Source of the DNA: JACNKV01 sp964645915
GTDB lineage: Bacteria; Fidelibacterota; Marinisomatia; Marinisomatales; JACNKV01
DNA: 64,000 nt
NCBI GenBank assembly: GCA_964645915.1
Contig: CAZYDH010000008.1
Location: 1 to 64,000 of the forward strand
Reading direction: 5' to 3'
The notes beneath the pieces were generated by a model. It was given only the letters and a program-made list of their open reading frames with translations, ran no database searches and was not told where the DNA came from. This document shows positions 18,148 through 28,100 of the stretch, one piece after another (positions within the stretch are counted from its first letter, which is position 1; each line of letters starts with the position of its first letter). A program made the position numbers and the translations under genes.

Positions 18148-18843
18148 ATGGACCAAAAAAAATCAAAATTGATTTATGATATACGTGATCTAAGCAAGAT
18201 TTATGGATCCCGTACAGTCATTCAGATTAGAAAATTACAATTTCACCCAGGAACGATTTACGGAATAATTGGTCCGGTCGGTTCGGGGAAATCTACTTTA
18301 TTAAATATCCTTGCCGGACAAGAAAAACAAACTGATGGGTCTTTGTATTTTGAAGGAAATGAGTTTGATACTGGGTGGTTCGGTAAAGTAAAAAAGAATG
18401 AAAATATCTATTTAGCGAGTGTAAATCAATTACCAAAAAAATCCACTATTCAACAACTTATTCGTGATACATATCCTGAAAAAGTTGAAAAGATCAAAGG
18501 AAGATATTTTTCAAAACATCCCAAAAAAGAGATGTGGACTGAAACGATCGACAGTTTATCTCCCGGAGAATGTGCATGGGTTAATAAGATCCTTGCAGTT
18601 AAAAGTGATCCAAGAGTGCTATTGATCGATGATTATGGTACTGTGATGGATAACACGATGGAAAGGGATTTTCGAAAACGATTGATAAAAATGAACAAAG
18701 ATTTGGGAACAACGATCATTCTGGCTGCTCCTGATGATCATCAGATCAAAAAGTTCGCTTCTGTTCTTATTCATTTAGACAATGGTCATATCTCAAAAAT
18801 TCGATCAGGAAACGTCAAGTCACAAAATTATCGTCAGCGATAA
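18148..18843 (+). CDS. Atypical ABC-type ATPase subunit
   Basis: The 231-residue protein is a single ABC nucleotide-binding domain. Walker A is GPVGSGKST at about residues 46-54. Departures from the norm are clear: the signature reads LSPGE rather than LSGGQ, Walker B is VLLIDDYG with Asp in place of the catalytic Glu, and the H-loop region reads ILAAPDDHQ with no usual switch His. ATP hydrolysis may be slow or regulatory. No permease is adjacent; it lies 3 bp before the deacetylase-like gene. Its substrate or partner cannot be told from the sequence. Confidence 0.75.
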   Translation: MDQKKSKLIYDIRDLSKIYGSRTVIQIRKLQFHPGTIYGIIGPVGSGKSTLLNILAGQEKQTDGSLYFEGNEFDTGWFGKVKKNENIYLASVNQLPKKSTIQQLIRDTYPEKVEKIKGRYFSKHPKKEMWTETIDSLSPGECAWVNKILAVKSDPRVLLIDDYGTVMDNTMERDFRKRLIKMNKDLGTTIILAAPDDHQIKKFASVLIHLDNGHISKIRSGNVKSQNYRQR

Positions 18844-18846
18844 TCC

Positions 18847-19806
18847 ATGAATATAAAACCATCTACCGGACTTATACGGTCAGAGAAATTTTATAAACAT
18901 ATAGAGACCTTGGACTTTCCCGAATGCAAGGAAAGACTTATGGAAATCCATAAAAGGATTGATGCTTCTCCGATCTATGACCAATTAAAGATTATTACTC
19001 CTAAAGAAGGATTGCCCGACTATCCGCTGTTAAACCATAAAGGATCTTATATTCAACGGGTGAAATCTACTTGTGATTCCGGCGAGTCATATATTGATAC
19101 CTATGATAATCCGATTAATTCCCATTCATACGACACTGCAATGCAGGCAACAGGTGCGATGATTTCAGGCGTGGACGGTATTTTTAATAATGAGATTAAA
19201 AATGCAATGGCTTTAGTCCGTCCACCCGGGCATCACGCTGAGGAATCTAATGCAATGGGTTTTTGTCTTTTCAATAATGTTGCGATTGCTGCTAAATATG
19301 CACAAAAGCAATACCACGCAGATAAAGTCGCTATTATTGATTTTGATGTCCACCATGGAAATGGTACACAACACAGTTTTGAAAACGATCCATCTGTTTT
19401 GTATATTAGCATCCATCAATTTCCATTTTACCCGGGAACGGGGACAAAAGACGAAACAGGATGGGGTAAAGGATTGGGTGCGACCATAAATTATCCGGTA
19501 CAAGCCGGAGGAGGAGATGATGTGTATTTGAACATCGTTGAAAATTCATTGGCTGATAAGGTCTTGGCGTTTCAACCGGATTTCCTTATTTTGTCAGCAG
19601 GTTTTGATGCTCATGAACTTGACCCTATCGGTGGTATGAATGTCACGACGGAAGGATTTAAGAAAATATCCAATCATTTCGTTTCTTTGAGTTATGAATA
19701 TTCAGGTGGTCGGTTACTCTCCGTTCTTGAAGGAGGATATCATTTGCAGGCATTGTCGGATAGTGTTTATGTTCATTTAGAATCTTTAATGAGAAACGAA
19801 CTATGA
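18847..19806 (+). CDS. Histone-deacetylase-family amidohydrolase
   Basis: The 319-residue product is a class II HDAC/acetylpolyamine amidohydrolase-like enzyme. The active-site His pair HH at 129-130 is in RPPGHHAEESNAMGFC. The zinc ligands are Asp167 and His169 in DFDVHHGNGTQ and Asp254 in SAGFDAHELDPIGG. Bacterial members remove acyl groups from polyamines, acetoin-related compounds or proteins; the substrate here is unknown. It is complete and overlaps the next gene by 4 bp, so it is translationally coupled to the PspC protein. Confidence 0.9.
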   Translation: MNIKPSTGLIRSEKFYKHIETLDFPECKERLMEIHKRIDASPIYDQLKIITPKEGLPDYPLLNHKGSYIQRVKSTCDSGESYIDTYDNPINSHSYDTAMQATGAMISGVDGIFNNEIKNAMALVRPPGHHAEESNAMGFCLFNNVAIAAKYAQKQYHADKVAIIDFDVHHGNGTQHSFENDPSVLYISIHQFPFYPGTGTKDETGWGKGLGATINYPVQAGGGDDVYLNIVENSLADKVLAFQPDFLILSAGFDAHELDPIGGMNVTTEGFKKISNHFVSLSYEYSGGRLLSVLEGGYHLQALSDSVYVHLESLMRNEL

Positions 19807-20438
19807 AAAGAATAAAACGTTTACATCATGATCGTGTCATTGCAGGCGTTTGCAGTGGCTTTGGTGATTATTTTAATTTGGATCCTGCATTGATCCGTTT
19901 GGTATGGATATTTTTCACTTTATTTGGCGGGTCAGGGATTTTAGCATATATCATTGCTATGATCATCATACCGGATGAGTATTCACATGAAGAAGCAAAA
20001 CCTTCTGGAATGCCAAAGAAAAACACATATGCTACTACATTTTGGGGAATTATACTTGTTGTTGTCGGACTGGTCTTGTTTATGCAGCATGGTCATTTGA
20101 TTGGAGTCTTTTTTCATTCCTTTTGGGGAGCCGGTATTAATGTTGTGTTAGCCATTGCGTTAATCATCATTGGAGGATATCTTATCTATTCAAAGAAAAC
20201 AGATATTCAATCAATCTTTAACTCAAAATACACAGATAAACTGCACATCTCTGAAAACGATAAAAAGGTATTAGGTGTCTGTGGAGGAATTGCAGAAACA
20301 TTAATGATTGATTCAACTCTTGTTCGTTTTCTGTGGGTTTTTATTACATTTATGAGCGTGGGAGCGGGGATACTGCTTTATATTCTCTTGGCTTTTATTT
20401 TACCGAAGCATTCCGTTGAGAATGAGGATAGTGTATGA
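19803..20438 (+). CDS. Double PspC-domain membrane protein
   Basis: The 211-residue protein contains two PspC domains. The first (residues about 2-60) reads RLHHDRVIAGVCSGFGDYFNLDPALIRLVWI and the second (about 150-205) reads KKVLGVCGGIAETLMIDSTLVRFLWVF; each ends in a hydrophobic helix and ILP or IIP. Two additional helices separate them. PspC proteins sense envelope stress in the inner membrane. No PspA or PspB homologue is seen nearby. It overlaps both neighbours by 4 bp, which suggests co-expression with the heptose kinase. Confidence 0.85.
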   Translation: MKRIKRLHHDRVIAGVCSGFGDYFNLDPALIRLVWIFFTLFGGSGILAYIIAMIIIPDEYSHEEAKPSGMPKKNTYATTFWGIILVVVGLVLFMQHGHLIGVFFHSFWGAGINVVLAIALIIIGGYLIYSKKTDIQSIFNSKYTDKLHISENDKKVLGVCGGIAETLMIDSTLVRFLWVFITFMSVGAGILLYILLAFILPKHSVENEDSV

Positions 20439-21418
20439 CTTTAGAACGATTTAAACAAATATGCTCAAAATTTAAATCTAAAAAAGTTTTGATTGTTGGT
20501 GATGTAATGTTGGATTCATACTTATGGGGAGATGCAGAACGAATATCACCAGAAGCACCGGTTCCCCTTGTTCATATAAAACAAACTTATGAATCTCCCG
20601 GAGGTGCAGCAAATGTTGCTCTGAATATTGCAACTTTAACTGCAACACCAATTATTATTGGTGTTATTGGGAATGATCATGCCGGACAGACGTTAATCAC
20701 CAAAATGCAAGAAAGCGGAATTCAAACGGATCATATGATTCAAACTTCTGAAGTACTTACAACCGTTAAAACCCGCGTGATAGCTCATAATCAACAGGTT
20801 ATTCGGATTGATCAGGAAAAAAGAGATCAATTATCATTAAATGTACAAAACCAAATTATTGATTGTTATAAAACTGTGCTTGAAAAATGCGATGCTGTTA
20901 TTCTCGAGGATTATAATAAAGGATTATTCTCCAAATCGAATATCCAAGAGATACTTCTTTTAGCGAATAAAAATAAGATTCCGGTTTACGTTGATCCGAA
21001 GAAAGATAACTTTACAGATTTTATCGGTGTGCGGTTTTTTAAACCAAACTCTATCGAATTTGAAAATTATATAGGTAAAAGCATTGACGATGATAATATT
21101 GTTCAATATGGTGAATCTCTGCGCGAGAATATGGAGGTTGACCTTCTGATGATAACCCGTGGTGCAAGCGGATTGAAAATATTATCTGACTCCGGGTCAA
21201 TTGATATTTTTACAAAAGCCCGAAAAGTCCATGATGTATCCGGAGCAGGAGATACGGTCATCAGTACATTTACACTTGCCGATATTTGCGGAGCGTCGGT
21301 AACCGATGCAGCCACGCTTGCAAATTATGCGGCAGGTAGAGTTGTTGAAGAAGTTGGTGTTGTTCCCATTACATTACCCTGGCTTGAAGAAATCCTCAAA
21401 CACCATAGTGAAGCCTAA
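20435..21418 (+). CDS. rfaE1: D-glycero-beta-D-manno-heptose-7-phosphate kinase (RfaE domain I)
   Basis: The 327-residue PfkB-family sugar kinase has an N-terminal VLIVGDVMLDSYLWGDAERISPEAPVP, the distinctive RfaE/HldE start, then SPGGAANVALNIA. The C-terminal anion hole and catalytic base lie in HDVSGAGDTV (about residues 266-275). It phosphorylates heptose 7-phosphate to the 1,7-bisphosphate in the ADP-heptose pathway for LPS core. The nucleotidyltransferase domain II is absent, so it must be encoded separately. It is evidence for a heptose-containing outer membrane. Confidence 0.9.
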   Translation: MTLERFKQICSKFKSKKVLIVGDVMLDSYLWGDAERISPEAPVPLVHIKQTYESPGGAANVALNIATLTATPIIIGVIGNDHAGQTLITKMQESGIQTDHMIQTSEVLTTVKTRVIAHNQQVIRIDQEKRDQLSLNVQNQIIDCYKTVLEKCDAVILEDYNKGLFSKSNIQEILLLANKNKIPVYVDPKKDNFTDFIGVRFFKPNSIEFENYIGKSIDDDNIVQYGESLRENMEVDLLMITRGASGLKILSDSGSIDIFTKARKVHDVSGAGDTVISTFTLADICGASVTDAATLANYAAGRVVEEVGVVPITLPWLEEILKHHSEA

Positions 21419-21421
21419 CTA

Positions 21422-23056
21422 GTGCGATTAAGGAAAATATTTCTTTGCGGACTTTTGATATCTATTGCTCTTCCTCAACCGGATAATCGATTTGATATAT
21501 ATGATTGGGTAATCTATAAACAACCCGGAACCATCCAATCGATCTCGGAAGGATATAATTATATCTATTTTGGGACGGAAAACGGAGGAATTTGGAAATT
21601 TCACCGATATCGTGATACTTTTGAAGAACCAATCACAAAAGCTCAAGGACTAACCTCTGAGTGTATAAAAGCAGTCTTCTTTGATAAAGATACGGGTTAT
21701 CTGTGGGCTGCAACAGAAAAAGGAATTGAATACAGTTACTCACGTGATGGCAATTGGTATTCACATTCATTTGATGAGTATATTTTGCCGAGTCAAACAA
21801 ACATTATTCAGTTTGGGTCTTCTAAAAATTATGTTTGGGCATACACAGGAACCACCTTTTTAAAACTGGATAGAACATCGGGTATTTTGTTAGGGACAAT
21901 CCTCGCACCGGATGAGGAAATAACACAGTGGAGTAGTCAGAAATATTTTTTTGATTTTCGCGTTCCAACGGAATGGGAACATTATTTATTTGCAGAAGGT
22001 TGGGTATTGAGTTTAAATCAGTTGATTAGTCCATCAGGAGAATATTATCAAATAATCACTTCATTAAAGGAATCATCAGGTCGTATATGGATCGGTTCAG
22101 ATAATGGAAGATTATTTTATGGTGAGAAACAAATGGAAATGTTTTATCCATTATCGATTGGACCCGTAACGGATGATGTCGTTGCCTTAGTTGGAAAGTC
22201 CCCTATCCATATTGCAGGACGATATAATACAAATGTAAAAGGGATATCAACGCTATATCCTGACAGGATTGAGTTTGACAATAAGGAGTACAAGACAACC
22301 CTGAATATGAACCCACAATCCATTTCTTCTATTATAGACATGGATGAAGAGATTTGGTACGGTTCTAATCAGGGAATATTAGTTTATAACAAGAAGCAAG
22401 ATTTCTGGAGACAACTTGGACAAGAACGAGGAATTCCGGGATTACCGGTAACATCGATGTCTACTGATACAAGTTCTGTATGGATCGGAACGTCAAAAGG
22501 AATTTCAAGACTACTAACTGCTACAAAAAGGTCTATCCCCGGAGAAGTAGAAGAACTCCTTCATGATCTGTATGTCAACGATATAAAAGTAATTGGGGAA
22601 ACAATATGGATAGTCAGTGATTATTATTTACTTATTTTTGATAAAGCGAATAATCAGTTGATTGATTTCAGAAATTATGGAAATACGGACTCATTGGGAG
22701 CGACAAAAAACTTACTCAAGAAATTCCGTAAAATACATGTTTTGGGAGATCGTATTTATATCACAGCCGAAAATCGAGTAATCAAGTATTCTATGACTAC
22801 AAAAACATGGACATTGCTTTTTCAACCGGAAGCGATTCCATGGGATGTAAATATATTGTCGTTAGCTGTATCAGATGAATGGTGTTTTATAGGAACAAAC
22901 AAAGGATTGCTCCGGTATGACCGAGAGTATAATTTATGGGATGAATATACATTTCCATTTATTGGGGAAGTGCGAGATATGGTAATAAGGGGAAAATATC
23001 TTTGGTTAGGCACAAGTAACGGATTAATTAAATTCAACTGGAAGTATGATTTATGA
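21422..23056 (+). CDS. Exported beta-propeller protein (Reg_prop-like repeats)
   Basis: The GTG start at 21422 begins a signal peptide (LRKIFLCGLLISIALPQP). The 544-residue product repeats a short blade motif: YIYFGTENGGIWKF, YLWAATEKGIEYS, RIWIGSDNGRLFYG, EIWYGSNQGILVY, SVWIGTSKGISRL, WCFIGTNKGLLRYD and YLWLGTSNGLIKF. At least seven copies of the [VL]W.G[ST].[NK]G[IL] pattern indicate one or two propellers like the sensor propellers of hybrid two-component systems or PorZ, here without a kinase. It overlaps the GWxTD gene by 4 bp. Function is unknown; a periplasmic or surface scaffold is likely. Confidence 0.75.
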   Translation: MRLRKIFLCGLLISIALPQPDNRFDIYDWVIYKQPGTIQSISEGYNYIYFGTENGGIWKFHRYRDTFEEPITKAQGLTSECIKAVFFDKDTGYLWAATEKGIEYSYSRDGNWYSHSFDEYILPSQTNIIQFGSSKNYVWAYTGTTFLKLDRTSGILLGTILAPDEEITQWSSQKYFFDFRVPTEWEHYLFAEGWVLSLNQLISPSGEYYQIITSLKESSGRIWIGSDNGRLFYGEKQMEMFYPLSIGPVTDDVVALVGKSPIHIAGRYNTNVKGISTLYPDRIEFDNKEYKTTLNMNPQSISSIIDMDEEIWYGSNQGILVYNKKQDFWRQLGQERGIPGLPVTSMSTDTSSVWIGTSKGISRLLTATKRSIPGEVEELLHDLYVNDIKVIGETIWIVSDYYLLIFDKANNQLIDFRNYGNTDSLGATKNLLKKFRKIHVLGDRIYITAENRVIKYSMTTKTWTLLFQPEAIPWDVNILSLAVSDEWCFIGTNKGLLRYDREYNLWDEYTFPFIGEVRDMVIRGKYLWLGTSNGLIKFNWKYDL

Positions 23057-24315
23057 TCAATAAATTAGCAATGCGATTTATTATTGTATTCTTAAGTATG
23101 ATCACGTTTGCTCAAAGTGAATCGATTTTTGGGAAAAAAGATGACAATAAAATAGGGTATTTTGCATTAAACACTTTTATGACGGTGCATGAACACAAAG
23201 ATTCCGTTAATGTACACGCTTATTTAAGTATTCCATTTACGACTCTTCAATTTTTAAAATCTGATTCCGGTTATTTTGCAATCTTTGAGGCAACCGTTAC
23301 CATCAAAGATAAACAATCCGGTGACCAACTAAACAGACGAACTTGGAAGGATTCTATTATTGTAGATGAATACATCCAAACAACGAATAAAAAGATGTTT
23401 AGAGTGTTATATACGTCGTTTATCGCCGTTTCTGAGGCTTATGCAGTGTTGGGTGAGGTTGTGGATTTAGAAACCCAATTTACCGGTGATACCGAAATAG
23501 AAGTTGATGCTACGGAATACGCTGATCCATTGGTATTATTTCCGGTCATTATCATTGACTCGAATGACAATGAATTGAATATGATTGATGGATGGCATCC
23601 TCAGTTATCTCGATATCAACTATTCGGGAATGAAGGACTCAAAATATATGTGTGTGGTAGAATATCTCCCGGCAATTATACAATCCAACTTGATATTCAA
23701 ACTCTTGAAAATAACCAATTATGGTCGAATCGTTATGAATTTTTCGATACAACAAACACTTTTGGTCAGATCATTGCAATCCCCGACTCCGCGTTTTCAG
23801 GATTTAAAGTCAATTTAAATACGATACTAACCCAGGAAAATAAAATAATTGAGAAACAAAAAATCATATCCTTGTTAAAACCCGGTGTGTCTTCTCAAAT
23901 CACAGATATCAATTCTGCATTAGATCAAATGAACTATATCCTAACAGAGGATGAAAAAAAGTTAGTAAAAAAGGGAAAGGCCAAAGATCGGGAAAAGCTG
24001 TTCATGTCTCTTTGGGAGAAAAGAGATCCAACTCCCTATACTCAAATTAATGAGTTGATGAATGAATTTTACGAACGGGTTCATTATACAAATGTACATT
24101 TTTCTGATTTTCAACCGGGATGGCAAACAGATCAGGGAATGATCTATATATTATTTGGTAAACCGGATACGATAGATCGTTCTGTCAGTCAAGACCGTAG
24201 AACGGTCTATGAAGTATGGATCTATTATCTAATCAATAAACAGTTTGTTTTCAAAGACTCAAACGGGTTTGGAGATTTTCGATTGGAAACTCCTTATTTT
24301 CTTCATCCAAACTAA
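23053..24315 (+). CDS. GWxTD domain protein
   Basis: The 420-residue exported protein has signal MINKLAMRFIIVFLSMITFAQS. Its C-terminal third carries the GWxTD domain: ILTEDEKKLVKKGKAKDREKLFMSLWEKRDPTP style opening, then FQPGWQTDQGMIYILFGKPD and an EVWIYYL strand. These domains are common in Bacteroidetes and Marinimicrobia and have no proven biochemical role. The N-terminal part is a beta-rich domain. It is coupled to the propeller gene by a 4-bp overlap. Confidence 0.85.
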   Translation: MINKLAMRFIIVFLSMITFAQSESIFGKKDDNKIGYFALNTFMTVHEHKDSVNVHAYLSIPFTTLQFLKSDSGYFAIFEATVTIKDKQSGDQLNRRTWKDSIIVDEYIQTTNKKMFRVLYTSFIAVSEAYAVLGEVVDLETQFTGDTEIEVDATEYADPLVLFPVIIIDSNDNELNMIDGWHPQLSRYQLFGNEGLKIYVCGRISPGNYTIQLDIQTLENNQLWSNRYEFFDTTNTFGQIIAIPDSAFSGFKVNLNTILTQENKIIEKQKIISLLKPGVSSQITDINSALDQMNYILTEDEKKLVKKGKAKDREKLFMSLWEKRDPTPYTQINELMNEFYERVHYTNVHFSDFQPGWQTDQGMIYILFGKPDTIDRSVSQDRRTVYEVWIYYLINKQFVFKDSNGFGDFRLETPYFLHPN

Positions 24316-24335
24316 TCTTAAACTTAAGGATTTCA

Positions 24336-25142
24336 ATGATCGAACGTTTTTCTCACAGTAGTTTACAGACATTTAAAAAATGTCCTGCCCAATTTAAGAT
24401 TCGGTATATAGACGGTGTATTGAAAGAAGATGAAAGCATTGAGGCCTTCCTTGGGAAACGCCTTCACGAAACGATTGAATATCTATACAATTTTGTGAGA
24501 GATAATGGTGTCCCAACTCTGGATAAATTATTAGACAAATTTCAAGAATATTGGGAAGCGTCATGGCATCAAAGTATTGGGATTGTTAAATGGCGGGAGT
24601 ATAACGCTGAAAATTATTATGATTTGGGCGAAAAATGTCTAGCACTCTTTTATCGTCAATATAAACCCTTCAATGAAAATGCGGTCGGGAACGAAGTAGA
24701 AATTATATTTCCGTTAGATGATACAGATAATTATATAGTTAAAGGAATCATAGACAGAGTGGATGATCTGGGTAATGGTAAGTGGGAGATCCATGACTAT
24801 AAAAGCGGTAAACGCATGTTAAGTCAACGAAACGCTGATCAAGATACTCAACTTGCATTATATCAAATTGGAATGCAAACCACGTATCAGAACGTAAAAG
24901 AAGTTGAGTTAGTGTGGCATTTTTTACAGCATGGGATGGAAGTCCGGTCACAGCGATCAAAAGAAGAACTCAATCAGCTTACTCTGAAAATGAAAAATGA
25001 TATTGATACTATTAGAATATCGATAAATAATAATAATGAATATCCTGCAAATGAATCGATCCTCTGTAACTGGTGCTATTACTGGGAAGAATGTCCTGCT
25101 AAGTTGGGTTCAAATCCATTTATCAGACCCAAGAAAAAATAG
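24336..25142 (+). CDS. RecB/Cas4-like PD-(D/E)XK nuclease with Fe-S cysteines
   Basis: The 268-residue protein matches the PDDEXK_1 superfamily. RFSHSSLQTFKKCPAQFKIRYIDGV is the usual start, ending in the first cysteine; VKGIIDRVDDLG and WEIHDYKSGKR give the Asp and the D-x-K active site; ILCNWCYYWEECPA supplies three more cysteines for a [4Fe-4S] cluster. The same layout is found in Cas4 and AddB C-terminal domains. No CRISPR array, cas gene or helicase is near, so a free-standing repair nuclease is more likely than Cas4. Confidence 0.82.
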   Translation: MIERFSHSSLQTFKKCPAQFKIRYIDGVLKEDESIEAFLGKRLHETIEYLYNFVRDNGVPTLDKLLDKFQEYWEASWHQSIGIVKWREYNAENYYDLGEKCLALFYRQYKPFNENAVGNEVEIIFPLDDTDNYIVKGIIDRVDDLGNGKWEIHDYKSGKRMLSQRNADQDTQLALYQIGMQTTYQNVKEVELVWHFLQHGMEVRSQRSKEELNQLTLKMKNDIDTIRISINNNNEYPANESILCNWCYYWEECPAKLGSNPFIRPKKK

Positions 25143-25177
25143 TCTGATACAGTAAGAACTCCTCCCTAAATTCCGAT

Positions 25178-28100
25178 ATGAAGCGGGCATTATTCATTGG
25201 ATATTTCTGGGTGTTCATTGTTGCATCCGCTCAAACTCGCACGGAATATTATCTCACAAAACAGGATTTTCTTTCTGGAAATTCCGTCCAATATCAAGAA
25301 GTCAGACGTCATTCATATATAGAAGCAACTTTTTCCAAAGAGAATCAATTAGAATCACTAAAATATTTTAATGACAATCATCAAATCAAATCCTCTGAGA
25401 ATTATGAGTATACAGATCAAAATTCTCTCAAAAAGAAACAGACATTAAATGAGAATAATCTTCTTGTAGAAGAAACGATCTTCGGAGAAGAAGAAAATGC
25501 GTTACGATTCATCCAATATGACATGGACGTAAAGATTGTAAAAAGATGGGGTGATCGATTTACAATCACTTCATTTCTAGTTGATGACGGAAAACCGATC
25601 GTTCACAAATTTTATGATGTGGATGGAAAATATTATGGAAATATTGGGTATATGTATGATGATACCGGTTATCGAACCGAAGAAGTGTGGATCAACGAAC
25701 CTTCAAAACAGATTATTCGTCGATGGAAATATCAATTTATTCCTGAAACAAACTTACATGAAACAAAAGAATATGATCAGGTTGGTAAATTAATTCAACA
25801 TTTTTTGGAAGACTCCACAGGAAAGGAAGAGGTTCTTCAGTTCATCAAACCGATGGATCATTCTGTAGCAGTTGACGGCAGTGTCTCATATCTGTTGATA
25901 AATGATCTGCTATCCGGAAGGTTTTTATGGACACAAAAAGATCTGACCGGAAATTCAATTGACTCGATCTCGTTTCAATTATCCTCATCACTAAAAAAGA
26001 AGGGGCTTTATACTGATGTCTCAACGATAGGATTAGTGGATGGTGCCACATATGAGCTAAAATTTACAGGGATATCCAAGCGAGAAAAAGAGGGGATATC
26101 CAAAACAGTGTTTCCTGTGAAAATTGACTATTCACCACCGAAAGTTAGTCTGGATATTTCTCCATTTCTTAGTGATGTTAAACTTGCGTATGAGACTAAT
26201 GAACCTCTTGCATTTGCTTCAGTTAACTTTGTGCCATTATCAGAAGATAATACCCAAAAGCCAGTAATTATTCTATTAGAAAGTGATGAAATTAATCAAT
26301 TAAAAACAGAACCTTTTCTCCCTGTTAATCAAGTTCCGTTAATAGACGGAATGGAATATGCAATATCAATGACTTGTTCAGATATCGTCGGGAATCAGGA
26401 AACCAATAAATTAAATTATCCTGTACGATGCGATAAAACTGATCCAAGTATTTTTATACATTCTCCGTCTGATTCAACAATTCTTACTTCATTAGATCTG
26501 AATTTCGAATTCAGTGAAAAAATGAAAAATACTGAAATCAGCGTTATTTCGAATAAAGAGTTAATTACAACAATCCATCTTGAGGAAAGTTTATTAGATA
26601 CCGGAAAACATATTCTCACGATACCTTTAAAAGACAGCACGGATTACGATATACATATTTATGGAGAAGATATAGCCGGTAATTTAAGTGACACAAGTAT
26701 CGTGCATTTCATTTCTATTGATTATTCACCTCCGATAATAAGTGTTCACTCCCCAAAAGAAAAGGAGTTCATCAATAAACCTTTGTTGAGTTATACGTTA
26801 AGCGAGGATCTTGCTTTTGCTCAAGTAGAATTGATGAAAGACTCTGTAGATAGTACGATTATTCGGCTTAAAGGTGAAGAATTATTGAAAGGGGAGTATT
26901 TAGATTTATCTTTTGATGAGGTTGTAGATCTGGAAGAAAATTGTAAATATACGGTTGTAATCAAAGGTGAGGATTTTGCAGGGAACCAATCTGAAGAGAT
27001 TACAATCAAAGGAGTTGAGTACGATATAACAAATCCGGTTGCAGAGATTACTTCCCCGAACTTCGGGAGTTCAGTCAGCTCATTAAATCTGGATTTATCT
27101 ATTTCGGAAACATTAAAAACCGGTCAAATTCTTTGGATTGATCTGGAAATGGATTCTCTTGTTTATAATTACAATCTGTCTGATATAATAATAAATACCG
27201 ATGATACATTAAGTATTACTTTAAGCGATACACTTATCAGTGGATTACAATATGTGATCAAGGTTGTTGGCAAAGATTTTGCAGGAAATGGAGTTATACA
27301 GAGTAATATTCCTGTCATATTATATGATAATTCACTACCGGAAATCGCTGTGAGCTTTCCAAAACCTAATGAAAGATTGAACCAAATATATTTTGAATAT
27401 GAATTATCTGAGGATATGACATCTAGTGAAATTGAGTGGAGATTAACTTCAGATAATTCTGTAATTAAATCTTACCATCTTCAAGATGAGTTTCTACTTA
27501 GTGGAAAACATCGATTAGAACTTAAAGACTACTCAAGTATCATCGAAAATACTCCGTACAACATATACTTATTTGGAAAAGATAAAGCAGGGAATGAATG
27601 TGAAACAGAGATTGGGTTTATTAGATATGATTTTACTCCACCAACTATATCAATTTTGAACCCAACTGACAGTAGCTTCATAAACCATTCAAATGTTGCT
27701 TACTCATTATCTGAATCATTAAATAATGGAAAAGTAATATGGACATCTTTGGATGAAAATGATTCTTCGATTGTAGTTGAGCAGATCTTAAAAGATATAA
27801 ATCTTATGAAGGGGAATCAGAATACAGAACAACTCTCATTCGTACCAAATTTAATGAATGGTTTCATCTATTCTGCACAAATAACAGGAGAGGATTCAAC
27901 CGGAAACACAGCAGTGTCAAATAAAATTGACAACATTATTTATGACATAGAAACTCCTGTACTTGACTTTATTTCGCCTGTGGATTCAACAATCCTTTCG
28001 AATCCTGTATTGAAATGGAATTTATCTGAATCTCTCGCTTTTGGAGTTTTATTATTTCACAGTGGAGATATTTTAGATTCAATTCCGCTTGATCATAATA

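Noticed and set aside
24336..25142. Cas4 of a CRISPR system
   Set aside because: The nuclease has the Cas4/AddB-like motif set, but there is no array or other cas gene nearby, so a general repair nuclease is the safer call.
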